This document shows, one piece after another, positions 17,944 through 26,400 of a stretch of DNA of 64,000 nt. Within the stretch, counting starts at the first letter, position 1, and each line of letters starts with the position of its first letter. The notes under the pieces are model-generated. The model saw only the letters and a program-made list of their open reading frames with translations. It was not told where the DNA came from and made no database searches. The stretch is taken from positions 14,872 to 78,871 of the forward strand of contig NZ_JOCB01000026.1 of the NCBI RefSeq assembly GCF_000718775.1. Reading direction: 5' to 3'. Source of the stretch: Streptomyces sp. NRRL S-31 (GTDB lineage Bacteria; Actinomycetota; Actinomycetes; Streptomycetales; Streptomycetaceae). The translations under genes were made by a program, and so were the position numbers.

Positions 17944-20900
17944 ATGGACATCATCGGGAAGCCGTACGCACAGGACCGGTTCGCCGCCGTGGCAGCGGCC
18001 CGTGGCGAGGCGACGGCGGTGGAGCACGACGGCCGCCGGATCAGCTACGCCGAACTCGACGCGCGGGCGGACCGGTTCGCCCACCGCCTGCGGAGTCGCT
18101 CGGTGGGGCGCGGTTCGGTGGTCATGGTCCACCTGGAGCGGTCGATCGACCTGGTCGTGTCGTTCCTCGCGACGCTCAAGGCGGGCGCGGCCTACCTCCC
18201 GGTGGAGCCCGGCGTCCCCGACGACCGGATCGCCGCCTACGTCAAGGAGACGGGCTGCGCGGTCGCCGTCACCCGCCCCGACCACGCGCACCGGTTCGCC
18301 GGGCTGCCGGTGACGGCCCTCGACCCGGAGGGGCCGGCCGCCGCGGGACCGCCCGCCGGACCGCCCCCGGTCGCCGTCGAGCCCTCGGACACCGCCTACG
18401 TCATCTACACCTCGGGGTCCACCGGCTCCCCGAAGGCCGTGCGGGTCTCCCACGCCTCCCTCGGCCATCTGTGCCGGACCGTGAACGAGCGGTACGGCGT
18501 CGGGCCGGACGACCGGGTGCTCCAGTTCGCCGCGCTCTCCTTCGACACCTCCGTGGAGCAGATCCTCAACACCCTGCTCAACGGAGCGACGCTCGTGCTG
18601 CCCGAGTACAACTGGGCGCCGAGCGAGCTGCCCGCCCGGCTCGTCTCGCTGGGCGTGACGGTCATGGACCTCACCCCGCCCTACTGGCGCGCCTTCCTCG
18701 CCGAACTCGCCCGCGACCCCCTCGGCCTGCCGGTGCGGCTCACCATCGTGGGCGGCAGCGCGGTGTACGCCGAGGACTGCCGGACCGCCCTGCGCCTGAT
18801 GCCGGACTCACGGCTGGTCAACGCCTACGGCCTGACCGAGACGACGATCACCTCCTGCACCATGGAGATCACCGCGGAGGCGCTCCCGCCGCAGGGTCCC
18901 GCGCCCGTCGGCCGGCCCCTGCCGGAGACGGTCGTCCACGTGCTGGACGAGGAGCTGAACCCGGTCCCGCCCGGACGGCACGGCGAGATCTACCTCGGCG
19001 GCCCCGGGGTCGCCCAGGGCTATCCGGCCGACGAGGCCGAGACCAGGAGGCGTTTCCTGACCCTGCCGGGGTCGGCGCCGGACGCGGGGCCCGTGTACCG
19101 CACGGGTGACCTGGGCGGCTGGACGGCCGGGGGCGACCTGGAGATCGTGGGGCGCGCCGACCGGCAGATCAAGATCCGTGGCTTCCGCGTCGAGCCGGCC
19201 GAGATCGAGGCGACACTGTCGGCGCACGACCTCGTCGACGACGCGGCGGTGACGTCCTTCACCCACCGGGGGGAGGAGCAGCTCGCCGCCTACTTCACCG
19301 CGCGGCGCGCCGCCCACCGGCTCGACCCCGCGGAACTGCGCGCCTTCACCGCCCGGCACCTGCCCGCGTACCTGGTCCCGGCCCGGTTCGTCCAGCTCGA
19401 CGCGATGCCGACGACGGCGCACGGCAAGATCGACCTGGCCGCCCTGCCCGATCCCGCCGGGGTGCGGGCGGCGCCGTCGGCGGCCGGTGCCGGAGCCGCC
19501 CCCGCGAGCCTGGTCGAGCGCGCGGTCGCCGGTCTGTGGTGCCAGGTGCTCGGCGTGGACGAGGTGCGGCCCGACGACAACTTCTTCGCCCTCGGCGGCA
19601 ACTCGATCCTCGCGGCCGAGCTGATGGCGAAGGTGCGGGCCTCGCTCGGGGTGCTGATCACCCAGGTGCGTCCCCTGATCCGGCTGCTGCTGGACGACGC
19701 GACACCGCGCGGGTTCGCCGCCGCGGTCGAATCGGCGCGGGCCGGCACGCTCAGCGCGGACGGCGCGGCCCAGGCCGACCTGCGCGCCGACACGGCCGTC
19801 GGGGTACCGATCGCCGCGGCGCCCGCGGGCGGGACCGCCTGGGCGGACCCCGCCCACGTCTTCCTCACCGGAGCCACCGGGTTCCTGGGCATCCACCTCC
19901 TGCGCGACCTGCTCGGGACCACCGGCGCCACCGTGCACTGCCTTATACGGGCCCGGGACGCCCGGCACGCCACGGAGCGCCTCCAGGACACCGCGCGCCG
20001 CTACCTCGGCGAGGACCTGGCCGCCTTCGTGGTGTCCGGACGGATCTGCCCCGTGCCGGGCGACCTGGCGAAGCCGCGCTTCGGGCTCCCGGAAGCGGAG
20101 TTCGACCGCTTCGCCCGGGTGGTCGACGTCATCCACCACCCCGGCGGGCTGGTGAACTTCATCTACCCGTACTCCCACATGCGCCCGGCGAACGTCGAGG
20201 GCACCCGGGAGATCATCCGGATGGCCGGGCGCCACCGCAACATCCCCGTCCACTACGTCTCCACGATGGCCGTCATCTCGGGTTTCGGCACCGCCGGCGT
20301 CCGGCACGTCACGGAACGGACCCCGCTGGACCACCCGGACCGGCTCTCCGTCGGCTACGTCGAGAGCAAGTGGGTCGCCGAGGGGCTGCTGCTGAACGCG
20401 GCCGCGCAGGGTCTGCCGGTCGCCGTCTACCGCGCCGCCGACATCTCCGGCGACCGCGCGACCGGCGCCTGGAACACGGCCACCGAGATGTGCGCGATGA
20501 AGAAGTTCATCGTCGACACCGGGACCGCGCCCGTCGCCGAACTCCCCCTCGACTACACACCGGTCGACTGCTACTCCGCCGCGCTGCTGCACATCGCGTC
20601 GAGCAGGCTGCCGGCCGGCGAGGTCTACCACCTGACCAATCCCGGGAAGGTGAACGTCTCCCTCCTGGTCGAGCGGCTGCGGGCGCACGGCCACACCATC
20701 CGCGAGATCCCCTGGGAGCAGTGGGTCGACGGGATCGTGACGACCGCGGTCGAACGGCCCGACCACCCGATGACGCCCTTCGCCCCGCTCTTCATCGACC
20801 GCTGCTCCACCGGCGAGATGAGCGTGGCCGAGATGTACCTGGAGACGACGTTCCCCGTCTTCTCCCGGGACAACGTCGACGACGCGCTGCGCGGCAGCGG

Positions 20901-20976
20901 CATCGAGATCCCGCCCGTGGACGCGGCCTTGCTCGACCGCTACATCCGGTACCTGGCCTCCATCGACTTCCTGTGA
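17944..20976 (+). CDS. stand-alone NRPS: A - PCP - thioester reductase
   Basis: 1010 aa. The A domain (1-500) has YTSGSTGSPK, NAYGLTET (P replaced by L) and YRTGDL; by hand alignment its pocket reads D-T-E-D-I-G-A-I-T. Two acids (E at 239, D at 278) imply a basic substrate, and the code resembles the beta-lysine code D-T-E-D-V-G as I remember it. PCP has S554 in GGNS. The reductase (637-1005) has GATGFLG (643-649), catalytic S/T773-774, Y805 and K809, so it should release an aldehyde or alcohol with NADPH. There is no C domain, so it acts on one amino acid, and the released aminoaldehyde could be the substrate of the following genes. ATG 17944 has GAGAGGA upstream. Confidence 0.92.
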   Translation: MDIIGKPYAQDRFAAVAAARGEATAVEHDGRRISYAELDARADRFAHRLRSRSVGRGSVVMVHLERSIDLVVSFLATLKAGAAYLPVEPGVPDDRIAAYVKETGCAVAVTRPDHAHRFAGLPVTALDPEGPAAAGPPAGPPPVAVEPSDTAYVIYTSGSTGSPKAVRVSHASLGHLCRTVNERYGVGPDDRVLQFAALSFDTSVEQILNTLLNGATLVLPEYNWAPSELPARLVSLGVTVMDLTPPYWRAFLAELARDPLGLPVRLTIVGGSAVYAEDCRTALRLMPDSRLVNAYGLTETTITSCTMEITAEALPPQGPAPVGRPLPETVVHVLDEELNPVPPGRHGEIYLGGPGVAQGYPADEAETRRRFLTLPGSAPDAGPVYRTGDLGGWTAGGDLEIVGRADRQIKIRGFRVEPAEIEATLSAHDLVDDAAVTSFTHRGEEQLAAYFTARRAAHRLDPAELRAFTARHLPAYLVPARFVQLDAMPTTAHGKIDLAALPDPAGVRAAPSAAGAGAAPASLVERAVAGLWCQVLGVDEVRPDDNFFALGGNSILAAELMAKVRASLGVLITQVRPLIRLLLDDATPRGFAAAVESARAGTLSADGAAQADLRADTAVGVPIAAAPAGGTAWADPAHVFLTGATGFLGIHLLRDLLGTTGATVHCLIRARDARHATERLQDTARRYLGEDLAAFVVSGRICPVPGDLAKPRFGLPEAEFDRFARVVDVIHHPGGLVNFIYPYSHMRPANVEGTREIIRMAGRHRNIPVHYVSTMAVISGFGTAGVRHVTERTPLDHPDRLSVGYVESKWVAEGLLLNAAAQGLPVAVYRAADISGDRATGAWNTATEMCAMKKFIVDTGTAPVAELPLDYTPVDCYSAALLHIASSRLPAGEVYHLTNPGKVNVSLLVERLRAHGHTIREIPWEQWVDGIVTTAVERPDHPMTPFAPLFIDRCSTGEMSVAEMYLETTFPVFSRDNVDDALRGSGIEIPPVDAALLDRYIRYLASIDFL

Positions 20977-20983
20977 GGTGGAC

Positions 20984-21769
20984 GTGTACATCCGTACGCT
21001 GGCCCGTACCGGCGGCCTGTGGGAATCGCTGGACGTCCTCGGCGGCCCGGCGGACGGGCCGGTCGCCTTCGGCGGCGACCTGGGTCCGCAGTCGCTGCTC
21101 GCCGCCTACCGGCGCGGCCTGTACCCCTTCCCGGCCGGCACCGCCGAGCAGCGCATCGTCAACGAGCTGATCCACGAGGCCGACGTCGACGCCGGTGTCG
21201 TGAAGGTGCTGCCCGGCTGCGACGAGCCCTTCTCCATCGCCTGGTGCTCACCGGACCCGCGGCCCGTCATCCGGGTGGAGGAGGCCCGCTTCCAGCGCAG
21301 CCTGCGCCGGCAGCTGCGCCACAGCACCGACTGGACGACGACGGCGGACGTCTGCTTCGAGGAGGTGGTCCGCCGGTGCCGCGCGGGACGCACCGAGCAC
21401 TGGCTCACCGACGACCTGCTGCGCGGCCTGTGCGTGCTGCACGGACTCGGCCATGCGCACAGCGTCGAGGTGTGGGACGGCGACGAACTGATCGGCGGCA
21501 CCTTCGGCATCCGGGTCGGAGCCGTGTTCAGCGCCGACTCCCAGTTCACGCTGCGCAGCGGGGCGGGCAAGGCGGCGGTCGCCGACCTGACCCGCCGCTT
21601 CGCCGAGGCCGGCGGGCGCGCCGTCGACGTACAGCGCGACGGCGACCACGTCCGGCTGCTGGGCGCGAGACCGATCCCCCGGTCCCGCTACCTCGGCCTG
21701 CTGGCCCGCCGGCCCGAGGGCCGGCCGCTGGCCACCGAGCGGCTGCCCGCCCGCCGCCTCGCGGCGTGA
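20984..21769 (+). CDS. leucyl/phenylalanyl-tRNA-protein transferase homologue
   Basis: 261-aa homologue of Aat, which moves Leu/Phe/Met from aminoacyl-tRNA onto an N-terminal amine. Conserved Aat blocks are FGGDLGPQSLLAAYRRGLYPF, WCSPDPRPVI, LGHAHSVEVWDGDELIGG and LGARPIPRSRYL. GTG 20984 is chosen because GAGG ends 5 nt upstream; GTG 20978 is the alternative and would add two residues. It sits 7 bp after the reductase NRPS, inside a biosynthetic operon rather than near clpS or clpA. This suggests a tRNA-dependent amide bond in the product, on the model of other aminoacyl-tRNA-using pathways such as valanimycin. Family is certain; the pathway role is inference. Confidence 0.88.
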   Translation: MYIRTLARTGGLWESLDVLGGPADGPVAFGGDLGPQSLLAAYRRGLYPFPAGTAEQRIVNELIHEADVDAGVVKVLPGCDEPFSIAWCSPDPRPVIRVEEARFQRSLRRQLRHSTDWTTTADVCFEEVVRRCRAGRTEHWLTDDLLRGLCVLHGLGHAHSVEVWDGDELIGGTFGIRVGAVFSADSQFTLRSGAGKAAVADLTRRFAEAGGRAVDVQRDGDHVRLLGARPIPRSRYLGLLARRPEGRPLATERLPARRLAA

Positions 21770-21816
21770 GGACCCCGACCACGCCCGTGCCCGCGCTCAC
21801 CGACGGAAGGGACGCC

Positions 21817-22608
21817 ATGTCCACTGCCCCCGGCACCACCAGCACGGCCGGCACCGCCGGCACCGGTCTGCGCGTGCTCAGCCTCGCCGAGCGGCCCGAT
21901 CTCGAAGAGGCGCTGATCACGATGGAGTCGTCGTGGCCCGCCTACATCCGCCCCGAACCGCTCCTCGTGGACTGGGCGTTGCGCCGGCACGCCGAGTACC
22001 AGCTCGTCATGCTCGACGAGACGGACCGGGTCGTGGCACGGGCGGCGAGCGTGCCCTTCACCTGGGACGGCGATCCCGACGGGCTGCCCGACACCGGCTG
22101 GGACGAGACGCTGCGCCAGTGCCTGACCGACACCGTCGCCGGCCGGGAACCGACCGCGCTGTGCGCCCTGGAGATCGCTGTCGCCCCGGGCCGCCTCGCG
22201 CAGAACCTGTCCGGGTACACCCTGCGCGCCCTCATCGGGCACGCGACGGCCAAGGGGCTGCGCGACCTCGTGGGTCCGGTGCGGCCCAGCGGCAAGCACC
22301 GGCATCCCCGGCAGCCGCTGGCCGAGTACCTGGCGCTGCGGCGGCCCGACGGCCTGCCCGAGGACCCGTGGCTGCGCGTGCACGTACGAGCCGGCGGCGA
22401 GGTGCTCAAGGTGTGCCCGGCGTCCATGACCATCGCGGGGAGCCTCGCCCAGTGGCGCGCGTGGACCGGCCTGCCCCTGGACACCGACGGCCCCGTCGAG
22501 CTGCCCGGCGCCCTGACCCCGCTCACCGTGAACACCGCGCACGACCACGCGGTCTACGTCGAGCCGAACGTCTGGGTCCGGCACCGGCTCACCGGCCGGC
22601 GCCCCTGA
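21817..22608 (+). CDS. GNAT-like acyltransferase
   Basis: 263 aa. It looks like a divergent GNAT fold: an N-terminal RVLSLAERPDLEEALITMES opening, central strand LCALEIAVAPGRLAQNLSGY where GNATs put the acyl-CoA-binding loop, then TLRALIGHATAKGLRDLV. The classical R/Q-x-x-G-x-G/A is poor (RLAQNLSG). No hydrophobic segments. It starts at ATG 21817 with GGAAGG upstream and lies between the Aat homologue and the methyltransferase. It may N-acylate the amine of the aldehyde-derived intermediate; the acyl donor is unknown. Confidence 0.6.
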   Translation: MSTAPGTTSTAGTAGTGLRVLSLAERPDLEEALITMESSWPAYIRPEPLLVDWALRRHAEYQLVMLDETDRVVARAASVPFTWDGDPDGLPDTGWDETLRQCLTDTVAGREPTALCALEIAVAPGRLAQNLSGYTLRALIGHATAKGLRDLVGPVRPSGKHRHPRQPLAEYLALRRPDGLPEDPWLRVHVRAGGEVLKVCPASMTIAGSLAQWRAWTGLPLDTDGPVELPGALTPLTVNTAHDHAVYVEPNVWVRHRLTGRRP

Positions 22609-22673
22609 CGACCCGGCACCCGAGCCGACCGACCTCGACCGAGCGACACCGACGAGAAGGAGTACGACCTCCC

Positions 22674-23732
22674 ATGAGCACGACTCCCCAGGACGTCCTC
22701 GCCACCGACAAGCTGGATCTGCGGGCCGCCCTGATCCAGCGGATCGGCGGTTACATGACCGCGCACGGCATCGGCGTGGCCGCCGAGCTGGGACTCGCGG
22801 ACCTCATCGGCACGGGTGCGCGCACCAGCCGGGAACTGGCCGACGCCACGGGTACGCACGAGCCCTCGCTGCGGCGGCTGCTGCGGATGCTGGTCTCCGT
22901 CGGCATCGCCGAGGAGCCCGAGCCGGGCCGCTTCACGCTGACCGACGTCGGCTCGCAGCTGCGCTCCGACTCCCCGGACTCCCTGCACAAGTTCGCCCGG
23001 ATGTTCTGCCACCCCATCTTCCTCACGTCCTGGCAGAACCTGCGCCACACCGTCACGACGGGCGAGCGCGCCTTCGACCACGTCCACGAGATGGGCGTCT
23101 ACGACTGGCTGGCCCAGCACGGCGAGACCAGCACCCTGTTCAACGTGGCGATGAGCGAGGAGTCCCGGCTCTCGGCGGCGCAGCTGGCCGCGGGGTACGA
23201 CTTCCCGGCGACCGGGACCGTGGTGGACCTCGGCGGCGGTGACGGCACGCTGCTGAGCGCGATCCTGCTGGCCCGGCCCGGACTGCGGGGCGTCGTCTTC
23301 GACAGCCCGAGCGGGGTGGCCGAGGCCCCCGACACCCTGGCCAAGGCGGGACTCGCCGACCGCTGCGAGGTCCGGGCCGGCGACTTCTTCCAGTCCGTCC
23401 CGGGCGGCGGCGACCTCTACATCATCAAGAGCGTCTTCCAGGACTGGGGCGACGACGAGGCACGGGCGATCCTGCGCACCGTCCGGGCCCACATGCCCGC
23501 GTCCGCGACCCTGCTGATCGTCGGCACGGTACTGCCGGAGACCGCCGACACCTCGGCGCCCGTCGCATACTTCACGGACGTCAACATGATGGTGACGACC
23601 GGCGGCCAGGAACGCACCGAGGGCGAGTTCCGGGCGCTGCTGGAGGAGACGGGCTTCACCGTGCGGTCGGTCGGTCTGGGGCAGGCCGGACCGCTGTCGG
23701 TCGTCGAGGCCGTCCCCGCGTCCGCGGCATGA
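22674..23732 (+). CDS. SAM-dependent O-methyltransferase (winged-helix N-terminus)
   Basis: 352 aa, the usual size for the plant-OMT-like/AcmO methyltransferase family. Residues 20-90 form the dimerisation winged helix (GVAAELGLADLI through LLRMLVSVG). The SAM site VVDLGGGDGTLLSAIL lies near 183-198, followed by the acidic SAM-ribose loop and the FQDWGDDEA motif, where a His usually replaces the Q in catalytic O-methyltransferases (FHDWSD). The stop overlaps the next start as ATGA. The acceptor is unknown; the lack of the catalytic His leaves N-methylation, or a non-methylating SAM role as seen in some relatives, possible. Confidence 0.87.
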   Translation: MSTTPQDVLATDKLDLRAALIQRIGGYMTAHGIGVAAELGLADLIGTGARTSRELADATGTHEPSLRRLLRMLVSVGIAEEPEPGRFTLTDVGSQLRSDSPDSLHKFARMFCHPIFLTSWQNLRHTVTTGERAFDHVHEMGVYDWLAQHGETSTLFNVAMSEESRLSAAQLAAGYDFPATGTVVDLGGGDGTLLSAILLARPGLRGVVFDSPSGVAEAPDTLAKAGLADRCEVRAGDFFQSVPGGGDLYIIKSVFQDWGDDEARAILRTVRAHMPASATLLIVGTVLPETADTSAPVAYFTDVNMMVTTGGQERTEGEFRALLEETGFTVRSVGLGQAGPLSVVEAVPASAA

Positions 23733-25594
23733 CGGCGGACCAGGCGCCGGGGCCCCAGGCCGGTCCGCCGGCCCCGGCCGCCGCCCGGCGGCCGGGGTTC
23801 GCCGGCGAACTGTTCCTCGGCCGGCTGCGGACGGAGCTGCTCGCCCTCCCGGAGGGCGATCCGCGACGGCTCCCGCCGGAGGAGGAGCGCTTCCTCGCCC
23901 GGCTGCGCGACTTCTGCGAGAAGGAGGTCGACAGCGTCGCGATCGAGCGCGAGGACCACGTGCCGGACGCCGTGATCGAGGGGCTGAAGGACATCGGTGC
24001 GCTGAGCATCAGGATTCCCCGCCGGTACGGCGGGCTGGGCCTGTCCTCGCTGTGCTACCTCCGCGCCCTGATGATCACCAGCACGACGCACCCGGCGCTG
24101 AGCGAACTGCTCGCGGCCCACCAGGCGATCGGGCTGGCCCAGCCGCTGTCGCTGTTCGGGACCGACGAGCAGAAGGAGGAGTTCCTGCCGCGCTGCGTCC
24201 GGGAGATCGCCGCCTTCGCCCTGACCGAGGCGGACATCGGCAACGACCCGTTCCGCATGCGCACCACGGCCGTCCACGACCCGGACTCGGACAGCTATGT
24301 GCTCGACGGGGTGAAGACCTGGACCACCAACGGCACCGTCGCCGACCTGCTCGTGGTGATGGCGCTGGTACCCGCCGCGGACGGCGGCGAGGGCAGGATG
24401 ACGGCCTTCGTCGTGGAGGCCGGGGCGCCCGGGGTGACGGTGGAGCGCCGCAACTCCTTCCTGGGGCTGCGCGGTCTGGAGAACGGCTGCGTCCGGCTGC
24501 ACCGGGTGGTCGTGCCGGCCCGCAACCGGATCGGCGCGGAGGGCGAGGGACTGGCGATCGCCCTCGCCGCCCAGGACACCGGACGGCTCTCGCTGCCGGC
24601 GGCGAGCGCCGCCGCGGCCAAGTGGGCCCTCAGCATCGCCCGGCAGTGGAGCGCCGCCCGGGTGCAGTTCGGCCGGCCCATCGCCCGGCACGACGCGGTG
24701 GCCGGGAAGGTGTCCTTCATCGCCGCCACCGCGTTCGCCCTGGAGGCGATGGTCGAGGTGACCGGCCGGCGGGCGGAGCGCGGTGACACCGACACCCGGC
24801 TGGACGCGGAGCTGGCCAAGCTGTTCGCGTCGGAGCGGGCGTGCGCCGTCGCGGACGAGCTGGTGCAGATCCGGGGCGGGCGCGGCTACGAGACGGCGGA
24901 GTCGGCGGTCGCCCGCGGCGAGCGCGGTGTCCCGGTCGAGCAGTTGCTGCGGGACGTCCGGGTGGGCCGCATCTTCGACGGCTCAAGCGAGGCGCTGCGG
25001 TCCTTCCTCGCCCACGACCTGGTCGAGGCGCACCGGACCGCCGGGGACGCCGGGGACACCTCCGCCGCGGACCGGGCGGTGCCGCACGGCCGGGGCGGGG
25101 TGCTGGACGGTCATCTGGAGTTCGTGGACCGGACCTGCCGCCGGATCGCCGGTGAACTGGCCGCGGTCGCCGCGGCCCCGGCCGACGGGATCGAGGAGCG
25201 CCAGCGGTTCCTCGGCAGGATCGTCGACATCGGCGCCGAGCTGTACGCGATGAGCGCGAGCTGCGTCTACGCCCGGGCGCTCGACGGCCCGGAGGGCGCC
25301 CCGGCCGAACTCGCCGACGCCTTCTGCCGTCACGCGCGGCTGCGCGTGGCGGAGTCGCTGGACCGGCTCGGTGACAACACCGACGCGGCGGACCGGGAGG
25401 TGACGGGGCGGGTCCTGGCCGGCCGCTACCTGTGGCTGGAGGACGGCGTGGTGGACGCCTCCGTCGACGGGCCCTGGATCGCCGAGCCGCGGCCGGGGCC
25501 GGCGACCGGCCCGAACCTGCGGCGGACCGTGCGGCCGGGCGGGCCGCCGGACACCGTCCGCCCTGGTGACCGAGTGACGAGGAGGACCCGGTGA
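23729..25594 (+). CDS. VLCAD-like acyl-CoA dehydrogenase family flavoenzyme
   Basis: 621 aa with the extra C-terminal alpha-domain seen in VLCAD/ACAD9, about 200 aa longer than ordinary acyl-CoA dehydrogenases. FAD-binding segments AFALTEADIGND and TWTTNG are present. The catalytic-base segment reads RIFDGSSEALR, where VLCAD has RIFEGTNDILR, so Asp replaces the usual Glu. That may mean altered geometry or a different reaction, for example dehydrogenation of a carrier-bound or free amino-acid derivative, or flavin N-oxidation as in nitroalkane-oxidase relatives. It is coupled by ATGA to the methyltransferase and by GTGA to the TenA-like gene. Confidence 0.88.
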   Translation: MTADQAPGPQAGPPAPAAARRPGFAGELFLGRLRTELLALPEGDPRRLPPEEERFLARLRDFCEKEVDSVAIEREDHVPDAVIEGLKDIGALSIRIPRRYGGLGLSSLCYLRALMITSTTHPALSELLAAHQAIGLAQPLSLFGTDEQKEEFLPRCVREIAAFALTEADIGNDPFRMRTTAVHDPDSDSYVLDGVKTWTTNGTVADLLVVMALVPAADGGEGRMTAFVVEAGAPGVTVERRNSFLGLRGLENGCVRLHRVVVPARNRIGAEGEGLAIALAAQDTGRLSLPAASAAAAKWALSIARQWSAARVQFGRPIARHDAVAGKVSFIAATAFALEAMVEVTGRRAERGDTDTRLDAELAKLFASERACAVADELVQIRGGRGYETAESAVARGERGVPVEQLLRDVRVGRIFDGSSEALRSFLAHDLVEAHRTAGDAGDTSAADRAVPHGRGGVLDGHLEFVDRTCRRIAGELAAVAAAPADGIEERQRFLGRIVDIGAELYAMSASCVYARALDGPEGAPAELADAFCRHARLRVAESLDRLGDNTDAADREVTGRVLAGRYLWLEDGVVDASVDGPWIAEPRPGPATGPNLRRTVRPGGPPDTVRPGDRVTRRTR

Positions 25595-26253
25595 ACGGCG
25601 TGACGGAGGTCCTGGCGGCGGCGCGGCGGGAGATCGCCCGGGACGCCGAACCGAACCGCTTCCTGGAGGTGCTGGAACAGGGCCGCATGCCCGCGGAACG
25701 GCTCCGGTGGCTCGCCGGGGAGCTGTACCACCTGGTGAGCAGCGACCGGCGCAGCTTCGCGCTGATCGCCTCACGCTTCCCCGCCGCCCCGGCCGGCGAC
25801 CTGTACCTGGCCATGGCGGAGGGCGAGGGACAGGCGCTGGCGCTGCTCGGGGACTTCGCGACGGCGCTCGGCATGGCGCACGAGGAGCTGCGCGCCTACG
25901 CGCCGCGCCCGCTCGCGCAGGCGTACCCGGCGTACCTGGTGCGCTCGGCGCTGTTCGGCACCGCCAGCGACCTGGCGCTCGCCCTGCTGGCGAACGTGGG
26001 GGAGTCCACCGAGACCTATGTCCGGGTGGCCGACGCCCTGGTGGCGCGGTACGGCATCGAGGAGCGGGCGCTGGAGCACTTCCGCTACTTCGCCGACACC
26101 CCGCAGGAGCTGCTGGACCGGGCGACGGCGACCTTGGCGGACGGGCTGGCCGGCGGGGACGACCCGGTCGCGGCGGTGCGGTGCGCGCGGACGGTGCACG
26201 CGCTGGAGACCGTGTTCTGGAACTGCCTGGCGCACGGCCTCGGCACCGGCTGA
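25591..26253 (+). CDS. TenA/heme-oxygenase-fold protein
   Basis: 220-aa all-helical protein resembling the TenA/PqqC/heme-oxygenase-like superfamily: an N-terminal helix ending GELYHLVSSDRRSF, a central AMAEGEGQALALL, GESTETYVRVADALVARYG, and EHFRYF. The family includes thiaminase II, cofactor-free oxidases and non-heme diiron N-oxygenases. Several candidate ligands (E and H in ELYH, E in AEGE, E in GEST, EHF) are visible, but I cannot match them confidently to the diiron HDO ligand set. GTG 25591 overlaps the preceding stop. It ends the rightward operon before the copper-type promoter at 26.28 kb. Confidence 0.7.
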   Translation: MNGVTEVLAAARREIARDAEPNRFLEVLEQGRMPAERLRWLAGELYHLVSSDRRSFALIASRFPAAPAGDLYLAMAEGEGQALALLGDFATALGMAHEELRAYAPRPLAQAYPAYLVRSALFGTASDLALALLANVGESTETYVRVADALVARYGIEERALEHFRYFADTPQELLDRATATLADGLAGGDDPVAAVRCARTVHALETVFWNCLAHGLGTG

Positions 26254-26279
26254 CCCCGCCTGTCCCGGCCCCCACCGGC

Positions 26280-26333
26280 TTGACACCCATACCCCCCACC
26301 CGTATTTTTCACGCCATACCCGGTAGGGGTATG
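26280..26333 (+). promoter_or_regulatory. copper-type promoter and CsoR operator for MFS gene
   Basis: TTGACA (26280-26285), a 17-nt spacer and TATTTT (26303-26308) form a near-consensus promoter. The start region carries the inverted repeat CATACCC-GGTAG-GGGTATG (26315-26333), the best TACCC-N5-GGGTA match in the window. It should give the downstream exporter its own copper-dependent transcription. Confidence 0.85.
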
Positions 26334-26400
26334 CCTGTGGGTCAAGTGGCCGTGCCGTGGCGCGGTGTTGGCGCAGGTCTCGACGAGGAGAGGAGTGCTG

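Noticed and set aside
17343..17954. 203-codon leftward frame in the divergent control region
   Set aside because: No third-position GC bias, no domain, and it covers the operator and leader of the rightward operon.
26289..26305. ATACC-N7-GTAT in the exporter promoter as a second CsoR site
   Set aside because: The right half is CCGTA, not GGGTA; the true operator is the palindrome at 26315-26333.
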